A DNA stretch of 6,880 nt from Candidatus Peregrinibacteria bacterium (GCA_030620215.1 JAUXFE010000035.1:1-6880), one strand, 5' to 3'; positions 1 through 5,832 are shown, counted from the stretch's first letter. Notes: generated from the sequence alone by a model not told the origin. Numbers and translations are program-made.

Positions 1-305
1 ACGTTTTCTATATATTTATCCACATCTAATTTTCTTGATTGAATGACTATCTGTACAGGGAAATCGATTGAATTCAGAAAGCTTTGAAATGAATAAATCG
101 TAGCATTTTGCTCGTCTTCGGATTTAAGGTTGAAATTAATGCTATTTGTTTGCAGAACAGCACGTATTCCACCGTTTTTAAGCACAATAACACCGTCTTT
201 GATCTCAGCAATGTTGAGATATATCTGTGTGCTGACAGATGGACTGCCTTTTTTCTGCTTAACGGTTTTATCCGTTACTTGTTCTTTTGTTTTTGTATCA
301 GCCAT
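1..305 (-). CDS. TraC-like protein of a CPR PrgI/VirB4 locus, N-terminal part (truncated by window edge)
   Basis: An open frame starts at ATG 305-303 and runs without a stop for 101 codons to the window edge, so only the N-terminus is seen. After a Lys/Thr-rich start (residues 1-20) comes a conserved-looking block: SPSVSTQIYLNIAEI (21-35), a VIVLKNGGIRAVL strand pair (39-51), SINFNLKSEDEQ (55-66), FLNSIDFPVQIVIQSRKLDV (77-96). I recognise this from the TraC-like proteins encoded between PrgI and a VirB4-type ATPase in Patescibacteria; the family resembles the N-terminal part of VirB4/TraC ATPases. No Walker motif lies in the visible part. The prgI stop (309-307) is one base from this ATG (TAA-C-ATG), with no Shine-Dalgarno motif, so translation is probably coupled. 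The role, a component of a type IV secretion-like machine at the inner membrane, is inferred from family and context. Confidence 0.82.
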   Translation of the reverse strand, partial: MADTKTKEQVTDKTVKQKKGSPSVSTQIYLNIAEIKDGVIVLKNGGIRAVLQTNSINFNLKSEDEQNATIYSFQSFLNSIDFPVQIVIQSRKLDVDKYIEN

Positions 306-306
306 G

Positions 307-1656
307 TTAATCGAGGTTAAGTTCTATTTCTCCCTTTTGTAATTCTTCGAGATGAATTTCACCGCCTTTGTCTTCCTGTTTTTTTTCAGGCTTGGCTTCT
401 TTGACACTTTCGGGAGACTTAGTGTCTGTGGCAGGCTTAGTGTCTTTGACTTGTTCTCTTTGGGCCTGAGCCACACTTGGTTGTGAGCTCGTGTCCGAAC
501 GGTCAGAAACTATGATATTGCCTGTGATAGGTTTTTCATCTTTTGGGATAGGTTTTTGTTGTTCTTTTTGTATTAGGTTAACCGGTTTCTTTTTTTGAGT
601 AGAGTCGATTTGAGTTTCTGGGCGTACCGGTTGAGCGAATTTAGGTTTCTTTTTTCTGCGCCTTCTTTTTCTTGTGTCTTTTTCTGCTTCGCGTGGAGTC
701 GGTTGCTTATCCAATGGCTTATCCAATGGCTTATCCGGTTGCTTATTCAATGGCTTATCCGGCTGCTTATCCGATGGCTTATCCAATTGCTTATCCAATG
801 GCTTATTCGGTTGCTTATCCGTTTGCTTATCCAATGGCTTATTCGGTTGCTTATCCGTTTGCTTATCCGGTTGCTTATACAGTGGCTTTTCTGGTTTTGG
901 TGTGACAGGCTGTTTTGGAGGTGTGATCTCTGTTTTAACAGCTGATTCTTTTGGTTTTGTTTCTGTTATTGTCGGAACAGGCGGTACTGCTTTTGATTCC
1001 TCCTTTTTTATTAATTCGATTTGCTCTTTTACTTCTTTCAATGCTTTTACCTCAGTCATAGGAAGTTCAGAAAGTAGTTTTAATTTTCTATTATAAGCTG
1101 ATTTGTCTTTTGTTGTTCGTGCCCATATATTTGCGCCTGTGCCTTCTTTATGGCCGAAAAACGCTTCAATCATTAAATTATCATCTTCTGCCTGATCAAT
1201 GCCCTCATGTTTAATTTCTTCAACATGTTCAAATCCACCCGAATCAAGTACCCGGCTTAAATCTTCTAAATTAACATCGTTTCTTCCTTTTTCTTCTATT
1301 ACAGCTTTTTCTGTTGCAGATTTTTTTTCACTTAAATCCGGTGCCACAATAGCTGAAATACCACGATGATCCCACATACGTTTTTTTGGTTTTATCGCAA
1401 ATTCCAATGCGAGAAGTACGAATTTAGGAAGCGGAATATTATTTATTTTGATCATCGCTGCGGCAATTGCGATCAATGCCGGTAATGCGATTATTATATA
1501 TTCTAATATGTTTAATTCGTATAATTTCGATGTTATCGCAAAAAGCACATAACTTATTCCCACGCCGATTGCGACTATGATCAGTTGCCGGAGACTGAAT
1601 GGTCCGACTATTTTGTCTGCGATGCCTACTTCTTGTGGGATTTTGTATTGTAACAT
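307..1656 (-). CDS. PrgI family membrane protein with long Lys/Pro/Gln repeat tail
   Basis: This encodes 449 aa from ATG 1656. A TTG 51 nt upstream is in frame, but it lies in an inverted-repeat element and would add 17 residues before the usual PrgI opening MLQYKIPQEVG. Residues 1-110 form the PrgI domain: a short cytoplasmic start, helix 1 (about 24-42), helix 2 (about 50-69), then a basic segment ending KPKKRMWDHRG. PrgI proteins are small membrane partners of VirB4-type ATPases in Gram-positive and CPR type IV secretion-like loci; this one is several times the usual length of little over 100 aa. The rest looks disordered: an acidic stretch (about 120-180), a Pro/Lys linker, 16 tetrapeptides of type [DN]K[QP]x (256-319), a basic cluster RKRRRRKKKPK (329-339) and an acidic end. 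Signal-less topology suggests an inner-membrane anchor with a long tail; the tail's function is unknown. Confidence 0.85.
   Translation of the reverse strand: MLQYKIPQEVGIADKIVGPFSLRQLIIVAIGVGISYVLFAITSKLYELNILEYIIIALPALIAIAAAMIKINNIPLPKFVLLALEFAIKPKKRMWDHRGISAIVAPDLSEKKSATEKAVIEEKGRNDVNLEDLSRVLDSGGFEHVEEIKHEGIDQAEDDNLMIEAFFGHKEGTGANIWARTTKDKSAYNRKLKLLSELPMTEVKALKEVKEQIELIKKEESKAVPPVPTITETKPKESAVKTEITPPKQPVTPKPEKPLYKQPDKQTDKQPNKPLDKQTDKQPNKPLDKQLDKPSDKQPDKPLNKQPDKPLDKPLDKQPTPREAEKDTRKRRRRKKKPKFAQPVRPETQIDSTQKKKPVNLIQKEQQKPIPKDEKPITGNIIVSDRSDTSSQPSVAQAQREQVKDTKPATDTKSPESVKEAKPEKKQEDKGGEIHLEELQKGEIELNLD
700..891 (-). repeat. 12-bp minisatellite inside prgI (16 tetrapeptide units)
   Basis: Sixteen consecutive 12-bp units, read on the minus strand as GATAAGCCATTG or GATAAGCAACCG variants, encode EKPL, YKQP, then mostly DKQP, DKPL, NKPL and DKQT. 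The array keeps frame throughout. Within it a 36-bp block is perfectly duplicated in tandem (795-830 and 831-866), giving DKQTDKQPNKPL twice (residues 264-287). Perfect identity in that block suggests recent expansion by slippage or unequal exchange. Confidence 0.95.
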
Positions 1657-1677
1657 ATTTCTAACTTCGTTGTGGGG

Positions 1678-1826
1678 CTGCTTACGCGTGGGCCTGTTTG
1701 AGTACAAACGTGGGCCTGCTTTGCGTGGGTCTGCTACGCGTGGTTTTTATTATTTACCACGGCGGAGCCAGGTTTACGCGAGTAATCTCGCAGGTCCACG
1801 GCGGTAGCCAGGTCTACGCGTAGCAG
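1678..1826. repeat. 149-bp inverted-repeat element in the prgI leader
   Basis: The ends are near-perfect inverted repeats: CTGCTTACGCGTGGGCCTG (1678-1696) and CAGGTCTACGCGTAGCAG (1809-1826), matching after one 1-base gap and two C/T changes. Inside, the core CAGGYYYACG occurs three times on the minus strand, the third with one mismatch (1696-1687, 1718-1709, 1733-1724), and three times on the plus strand (1769-1778, 1791-1800, 1809-1818). A 24/25-bp direct repeat sits at 1757-1780 and 1796-1820. Local hairpins are possible at 1696-1709, 1739-1761, 1778-1791 and at the palindrome CTACGCGTAG (1814-1823); 1731-1740 also pairs perfectly with 1817-1826. It encodes nothing and has no clear target-site duplication. 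It could be a MITE-like palindromic element or a structured mRNA leader. Confidence 0.8.
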
Positions 1827-1838
1827 TTATATCTATAT

Positions 1839-1867
1839 ATTATACCAAAAAAACGCTTGAAATACAA
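1839..1867 (-). promoter_or_regulatory. Promoter of prgI with extended -10
   Basis: On the minus strand TTGTAT (1867-1862), a 17-nt spacer and TATAAT (1844-1839) form a sigma-70-type promoter, with TGG just before the -10 box giving an extended -10 (TGGTATAAT). The -35 matches the consensus only at TTG. It lies just after the SLH gene stop (1893), with no clear terminator between. Transcription from here would carry a leader of about 175 nt containing the 1678-1826 element before the prgI ATG. Confidence 0.7.
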
Positions 1868-1892
1868 GGGTTTTGGGCTATTTTAAGCAAAT

Positions 1893-3911
1893 TTAGTTAT
1901 TTTGCAGTTCTTCGTCTAATTCTATGGTCTTAACAGCCAGTTTTGCCATTTCTGCTCTTGTCATGTTTGACGCTGGGTCAAATGCATAATCTGCAATAGT
2001 TCCGCTGGAAAGCCGTCTTCCATCGGTTAAGCCGTTTTCTATGGCAAAGTGTACGGATTGGTAATACCACTGCGATGTATCCACATCTCTAAATGAATCT
2101 GTTCGTTCGCCGACATCTTCTAAATCAAATTCAAAAGCAGTCATTAGAATTTTAATAGCTTCGACCTTTATTATTGGCTGGTCCGGCTTGAATGTCCCAT
2201 CGGGATAACCGTGGACCAGGCCTATTTCTTTTGCTCGTTTTATATATGGCACGTACCATGCGTAAAGGGGTACATCGTTAAAAGGAGCTTTTTCCACTTC
2301 TTTATAAAGGTCTATTTCTTCACCAATAGATTTTAGTGCGATTTTTATGAATTCGGCTCTGGTTAAGATATCATCAGGGGCAAAAATACCCAGATCACGC
2401 CCTTTAACTATATCCATACGATATAACATTTCGATATAGCTGTGAGCCCAATGACCGACAGTATCCGTAAAAACGATTCTATTAAAGTTTTTTCCCTCCT
2501 GAGCTATAAAAAATGCATTGGTTTTGTCAGCAATTATAGTTACCATCCTATCGGTATCGTTTATGGTTATCATATCGGTATCATAAACTGTATATTGCTC
2601 TGTTTCAGGTGCAAAAGTGAATATCGTAACCGGTTCGCCTATATTAAAATTATCTGAAAAGGGAATTGAAATTTTATAAGGCGGATCAAAGAAAAGTTCA
2701 TCTTCGCCATAGGGCTTAAATTCGAATATAGATTTGAATGTGTAACCAAAGTGAATAGGATAATTTTTCATATAAAGACTGCTTGGTGGCTTTATATAGC
2801 CAGAAAAATCACTACCGTCTTTTTTCGTTATCTTAGTATTACGTTCAAATTCTATAATCGTACCGCGTTCCAGATCTTTAAATATAATAGGACGGGGGAT
2901 CAGACCATTGTGTTCTGGTGTTATATATAACGCAGGTTTTGTACTGATTATCATTGGCGTATCTGAGCCGAAAAGAGGTGCTGTGGCGGCGTTTGCTTTG
3001 TAATCGTCAATTTCCCCCATATGTATGACGCATACATTATTTTTTAGATCATTACCGTATACACATTCCTCGATTCTGCATTCAGGGTAAGGGGTTACGC
3101 TTTTGGCATTTAACCGTTCTCCACATGAGAATTCATAAATTTCGGTTACTACATCAGTTCTATTTCCTTCCCCATCTATTCCTAAGTATTTAAGTACAGT
3201 ATTATCTTTTATTGAAATTGACGTTTTGTACTTTGCGCTGTCAGTTGATGGGTATAACCCATCTAACGTGTAGTAAATAATCGCGCTTTTATCGATATAA
3301 TCTTCGCCTATGATCGAACTATCGATGTAGGCTGAAAAAGTTACAGATTGGGCTACATGATGCTCTCCGCCTTCGGGTTTCATCTTTATATAAGGAGGTG
3401 TATGATCGATAAATTCTCCGGTATAAAAACTTCTTACAAAAAGTTCCGGCATTTTATTGCCTGGTATGTCTTTAACATTTGTTATAATTATAGAATGCCT
3501 TAATTCACCAAATAGATCCTCGTTTGAATCTATGGTCAGATTCGTACCGCCTGAATCCAGTGTTAAATCGGTATCCAGTTCATAAATAGATTGTTTTAGT
3601 TTTACTGTATTATTATTGATTGTTGCCGGATCTACCGGTTCTGAAAATGTAACTGTAAACTTAGTAGTAGTTGTGGGTATATCGGTTGCGTCTTGTGCAA
3701 TTGATACCGATGATATTTCGGGCGGATCCATGTCTTCCAAAATACAATAACTGCTACAGCCGTCTCTGTTTATAAAATTCCCGTCATCGCATTCTTCCCC
3801 CATATCTTCATTCTGAACACCGTCTCCGCAATAGTTATCCGCGAAACTTGTCATTGGCAATAGAAAGAAAATAATTAGTAAAGCCGTTGATTTTATTAAT
3901 TTTTTGATCAT
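1893..3911 (-). CDS. Secreted surface protein: Cys-rich repeat, Ig-like and chitobiase-like domains, three C-terminal SLH domains
   Basis: This is a 672-aa mosaic. Residues 1-24 are a Sec signal peptide (Lys-rich start, hydrophobic LLIIFFLLP, probable cleavage after TSFA). Residues 28-56 are a Myxococcus-type Cys-rich repeat (CGDG, CDDGN, DGCSSYC). Residues 63-165 look like an SbsA-type Ig-like domain (PPEISSVS, FTVTFSEPVD). Residues 171-261 resemble a chitobiase C-terminal-type beta domain (YYTLDGLYPS, LKYLGIDGEGN). A four-Cys segment follows (263, 278, 283, 294), then an all-beta region (about 340-470) whose end (YKISIPF, FFIA) recalls ZU5/UPA-like modules. SLH domains lie at 480-530, 543-596 and 606-665; the TRAE motif is present in the first (517-520) and third (651-654), but the second has IKVE. 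SLH triplets normally bind cell-wall polymers, so this is probably a surface or S-layer-associated protein. The exposed part may bind ligands or cells; no catalytic motif was seen. Confidence 0.88.
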   Translation of the reverse strand: MIKKLIKSTALLIIFFLLPMTSFADNYCGDGVQNEDMGEECDDGNFINRDGCSSYCILEDMDPPEISSVSIAQDATDIPTTTTKFTVTFSEPVDPATINNNTVKLKQSIYELDTDLTLDSGGTNLTIDSNEDLFGELRHSIIITNVKDIPGNKMPELFVRSFYTGEFIDHTPPYIKMKPEGGEHHVAQSVTFSAYIDSSIIGEDYIDKSAIIYYTLDGLYPSTDSAKYKTSISIKDNTVLKYLGIDGEGNRTDVVTEIYEFSCGERLNAKSVTPYPECRIEECVYGNDLKNNVCVIHMGEIDDYKANAATAPLFGSDTPMIISTKPALYITPEHNGLIPRPIIFKDLERGTIIEFERNTKITKKDGSDFSGYIKPPSSLYMKNYPIHFGYTFKSIFEFKPYGEDELFFDPPYKISIPFSDNFNIGEPVTIFTFAPETEQYTVYDTDMITINDTDRMVTIIADKTNAFFIAQEGKNFNRIVFTDTVGHWAHSYIEMLYRMDIVKGRDLGIFAPDDILTRAEFIKIALKSIGEEIDLYKEVEKAPFNDVPLYAWYVPYIKRAKEIGLVHGYPDGTFKPDQPIIKVEAIKILMTAFEFDLEDVGERTDSFRDVDTSQWYYQSVHFAIENGLTDGRRLSSGTIADYAFDPASNMTRAEMAKLAVKTIELDEELQNN

Positions 3912-3921
3912 TTAGATTGTA
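3912..3921 (-). promoter_or_regulatory. Possible -10 box very close to the SLH gene start
   Basis: TACAAT (3921-3916, minus strand) ends 4 nt before the ATG at 3911 and matches the -10 consensus at five of six positions. If used, transcription would start at or next to the ATG and give a leaderless mRNA. No -35 is convincing, no Shine-Dalgarno is present, and the surrounding sequence is so AT-rich that this may be chance. Confidence 0.2.
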
Positions 3922-3922
3922 A

Positions 3923-4164
3923 TTTGTAATTAGTAATTTGTAATTCTGGCAGTTATAAGTTTTAAGCCATGAGTTATAAGTAAACCTAAAATACTTATAA
4001 ATTAAATTAATTTTTTAATTATATTTAGATTATTAGTTTATAGCTTTAAGCTACGCATTTAATTATAAAAGTAAATTTAATTTCGTTTTTAATAATTATT
4101 GTTTAACTCAGAACTTAAAACCAAATACCAATTGCCTAGAAAATTACAAATTACTAATTACAAA
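3923..4164. repeat. Long imperfect inverted repeat filling the efp/SLH-gene spacer
   Basis: The outer 23 bp are perfectly inverted: 3923-3945 (TTTGTAATTAGTAATTTGTA plus ATT) is the reverse complement of 4142-4164. With small gaps the match continues inward to about 3985 on the left and 4101 on the right (shared GGCA, GTTTTAAG, TGAGTT, TAAAC), giving arms of about 63 bp around a 115-bp AT-rich centre. The element almost fills the spacer: its ends are 11 bp from the SLH-gene ATG and 2 bp from the efp stop codon. The tips contain the direct repeat AATTACAAATTA. No ORF of note is inside. It could be a MITE-like element or a cruciform-forming spacer. Confidence 0.8.
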
Positions 4165-4166
4165 AA

Positions 4167-4730
4167 TCATTCATTCGCTCGGCTGTCATAATCTCCTGTA
4201 TCTGTATTAATCACAACTTTGTCACCCTCTTTTACAAATAATGGAACAATAATCACTGCGCCTGTTTCTACCGTTGCCTGTTTACTTCCTCCTGATGCTG
4301 TATCACCCTTAACACCCGGTGTTGTTTCGGTTATTTCAAGAGTAACTTTTATTGGTGCCTGAACTCCAATTGGTTCGCTTTCGTAAAAAGTAACATGAAC
4401 TTCTTCATCATCTTTCAGAAATTTCAATGCATCAGATATATCATCAACCTGAAGTGTAAATTGTTCAAATGTTTCATTATCCATGAAATGCGCTTCCTGC
4501 CCATCTTTATACAAATATTGACACTTTTTTCTTTCGATTTCCGCGAACTCAAAAGATTCACCGGCTAAAAAAGTTTTATCAAGTGTGTTCCCGGTCTTTA
4601 AGTTTTTTAACTTTGTACGCATAACAGGCTTTCCTGCATCTTTACGCATGAATTGGTTTTTTGTAACAAGGAAAGGATCTCCGTTTACTTTTACAATTGC
4701 ACCTGTTTTTATATCTGTTAGGTTGGACAT
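4167..4730 (-). CDS. efp: Translation elongation factor P
   Basis: At 187 aa it matches E. coli EF-P (188 aa) in length and has all three domains: an N-terminal KOW-like barrel (about 1-63; LTDIKTGAIVKVNGDPFLV, RTKLKNLKTGNTLDKTF), an OB domain II (about 65-125; FMDNETFEQ) and C-terminal OB domain III (about 130-187; GDTASGGSKQATVETG, VPLFVKEGDKVVINTDTGDY). EF-P binds between the ribosomal P and E sites and relieves stalling at polyproline. The domain I tip loop reads RKDAGKPVMRTK; a gapless alignment to E. coli KPGKGQAFARVK puts Ala32 where the modified Lys34 would be, with Lys34 of this protein two places later. The ATG lies 26 nt after an extended -10, and no Shine-Dalgarno is visible. TGA is the stop and gives a normal C-terminus. 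Confidence 0.97.
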   Translation of the reverse strand: MSNLTDIKTGAIVKVNGDPFLVTKNQFMRKDAGKPVMRTKLKNLKTGNTLDKTFLAGESFEFAEIERKKCQYLYKDGQEAHFMDNETFEQFTLQVDDISDALKFLKDDEEVHVTFYESEPIGVQAPIKVTLEITETTPGVKGDTASGGSKQATVETGAVIIVPLFVKEGDKVVINTDTGDYDSRANE

Positions 4731-4756
4731 TGTTTGTGTTTAATTATGTCGGGGGA

Positions 4757-4762
4757 ATTATA
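4757..4762 (-). promoter_or_regulatory. Extended -10 promoter of efp
   Basis: The minus strand has TATAAT (4762-4757), a perfect -10, preceded by TGA to make the extended form TGATATAAT. A -35 is weak (CTTAAA at 4784-4779, 16-nt spacer). The expected start near 4750 gives a leader of about 20 nt ending in AAACACAAACA before the ATG, with no Shine-Dalgarno. Confidence 0.7.
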
Positions 4763-4780
4763 TCATATCTTGATAAGCTT

Positions 4781-4859
4781 TAAGGATTAAGGAGTAAGGA
4801 TTAAGTAGTCTTAGGCTTAGGACTCAGCTTATTCCTTAAGACTTAGGACTTAAGACTCA
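4781..4859. repeat. Short interspersed direct repeats between the phosphatase gene and efp
   Basis: TAAGGATTAAG occurs at 4781-4791 and 4795-4805 (14-bp period). CTTAGGACT occurs at 4816-4824 and 4842-4850, and GACTCAG also occurs twice. The low-complexity block carries the phosphatase stop codon (4852-4850) and runs into its last codons (Ser-Glu-Ser), so the gene's extreme 3' end lies in the repeat. Confidence 0.7.
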
Positions 4860-5632
4860 GAAATGATTTTAAGTATTTCTTCATGTATTCCACTACCATT
4901 ACTCAGTAAAATATTCTTATCTCCCGGTTTCCACTCCTCTCCGGCAAAATTTGTAATACGTCCGCCGGCTTCTTTAATCAAAAGCACGCCTGAGACCAAA
5001 TCCCAGATCGGCAGACCGTCCAGCAAATAGGCTTCACATAGCCCTTCTGCCACTAGTCCCATTTCGGCTCCGGCGGATTTTAATCTATCCGCGCCGTAAG
5101 CAGCCAATTTAAGTTTAACTGCATATTTTTCAGCGTTTTTAATTAATTCTTCTTTGGCCTTATGACAGTAAAGAACTGATGATTTTAAAAGTTCATCGGT
5201 GTCCGATACATGAATCTGTTTCTCATTTACAAACGCTCCTCCATCCTTTGTCGCGGAGTACATTTTATCAATAGAAGGTACATAAATCACTGATACGACA
5301 GGTTTATTATCCTGCATTAAACAGATAGTTGTAGCGTAAAAGGGGACTTGAATGGTGTAATTCCTTGTTCCGTCCAATGGGTCGATTACCCAAACTAATT
5401 CCTGATCTGGATTTTCAGACGTACCCTCTTCGCCGATTATTCCGTGATCTGGATATTTTTCTTTAATTGCTTCCACATACATCCGTTCTACTTCTTTATC
5501 CAGTTCTGTAACTACGTCATGAGTACCTTTATTGCTGATTTGGGATTCATCTAATTTACCAAAATTATCCAAAAGGATTTTACTGCCCTTTTTGGCTAAA
5601 GATTGAGCAAATTGTAGGTATTCGTCGAGCAT
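4850..5632 (-). CDS. Inositol monophosphatase family phosphatase
   Basis: From ATG 5632 the protein is 260 aa, typical of the family. An in-frame TTG at 5677 would add 15 residues, but it lies upstream of the predicted -10, so the ATG is preferred. The Mg-dependent phosphatase motifs are all present: GEEG (67-70; metal-binding Glu68), WVIDPLDGTRNY (81-92; metal ligands Asp84 and Asp87, with Gly88-Thr89 holding phosphate) and LPIWDLVSGVLLIKEAGG (207-224; Asp211). The family removes phosphate from inositol phosphates, sugar or histidinol phosphates, or 3'-phosphoadenosine nucleotides; the motifs alone do not fix the substrate. SuhB-type members can also act in rRNA transcription, but nothing here shows that. 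It is soluble, with no signal peptide. It has its own promoter, and efp follows 119 bp downstream with another. Confidence 0.93.
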   Translation of the reverse strand: MLDEYLQFAQSLAKKGSKILLDNFGKLDESQISNKGTHDVVTELDKEVERMYVEAIKEKYPDHGIIGEEGTSENPDQELVWVIDPLDGTRNYTIQVPFYATTICLMQDNKPVVSVIYVPSIDKMYSATKDGGAFVNEKQIHVSDTDELLKSSVLYCHKAKEELIKNAEKYAVKLKLAAYGADRLKSAGAEMGLVAEGLCEAYLLDGLPIWDLVSGVLLIKEAGGRITNFAGEEWKPGDKNILLSNGSGIHEEILKIISES

Positions 5633-5656
5633 GTTGTTTGTTTTTAAGTCTATATG

Positions 5657-5684
5657 AGTATAACAAAAAAGATTCAAATGTCAT
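5657..5684 (-). promoter_or_regulatory. Promoter of the IMPase-family gene
   Basis: On the minus strand ATGACA (5684-5679, five of six consensus bases), a 16-nt spacer and TATACT (5662-5657) with TGT before it form an extended -10 promoter. The -10 ends 24 nt before the ATG at 5632. The predicted short leader ends AAAACAAACAAC and has no Shine-Dalgarno. Confidence 0.7.
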
Positions 5685-5694
5685 TATTTCAAAC

Positions 5695-5723
5695 TTGAAA
5701 ACATCTCCCAACTCGTATATCTT
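5695..5723 (+). promoter_or_regulatory. Possible tRNA promoter
   Basis: TTGAAA (5695-5700), a 17-nt spacer and TATCTT (5718-5723) lie upstream of the tRNA and would give a precursor with a 5' leader of about 27 nt. The -10 is weak (four of six). It is divergent from the phosphatase promoter immediately to the left. Confidence 0.35.
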
Positions 5724-5756
5724 TATTACGATCTTTTCTTATATCTTTAAAAACAT

Positions 5757-5832
5757 GGGCCTGTAGCTCAGTGGTTAGAGCAGTCGGCTCATAACCGATT
5801 GGTCGTAAGTTCGATTCTTACCAGGCCCACCA
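5757..5832 (+). tRNA. tRNA with anticodon CAU, probably tRNA-Ile2 (lysidine-modified)
   Basis: A full cloverleaf is present: acceptor GGGCCTG (5757-5763) pairs with CAGGCCC (5822-5828); D arm GCTC/GAGC (5766-5781); anticodon stem GTCGG/CCGAT (5783-5799) around loop CTCATAA with anticodon CAT (5790-5792); variable loop TGGTC; T arm GTAAG-TTCGATT-CTTAC (5805-5821); discriminator A5829; encoded CCA (5830-5832). A paired G1-C72 and no GGG/CCC anticodon-stem run argue against initiator tRNA. C4-G69 and C5-G68, used by TilS in E. coli tRNA-Ile2, plus the AGTGGTTAGAGC D arm and TTGGTCG segment, resemble E. coli ileX more than elongator tRNA-Met. So it probably reads AUA after lysidine modification; elongator Met is the alternative. 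Confidence 0.96.

Noticed and set aside
108..342. Two overlapping plus-strand ORFs of 70 aa
   Set aside because: They lie opposite the TraC-like and prgI coding ends, where the minus strand has a clear conserved protein.
700..891. CRISPR array
   Set aside because: Units are 12 bp, contiguous and in frame with prgI; there are no unique spacers.
595..1096. Plus-strand ORFs over the repeat with Leu/Ile/Trp or Ala/Tyr-rich repeats
   Set aside because: They are opposite-strand shadows of the 12-bp repeat in prgI, have no promoter or homology, and share the periodicity of the real minus-strand gene.
1657..1707. N-terminal extension of PrgI from TTG 1707
   Set aside because: The start would be TTG inside the inverted-repeat element, and family members begin at the MLQYKIPQEVG methionine (1656).
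1577..1807. 76-aa plus-strand ORF across the prgI start and leader
   Set aside because: Half overlaps the PrgI coding start and half the palindromic element; its residues only reflect the repeats.
1861..1892. Intrinsic terminator after the SLH gene
   Set aside because: No GC-rich stem followed by a T-tract was found on the minus strand; read-through into prgI is possible.
5633..5677. N-terminal extension of the phosphatase from TTG 5677
   Set aside because: It precedes the predicted -10 (5662-5657) and has no family-like sequence; ATG 5632 gives normal length.
5757..5832. Initiator tRNA-fMet
   Set aside because: G1-C72 is paired and the anticodon stem lacks the three consecutive G-C pairs typical of initiators.
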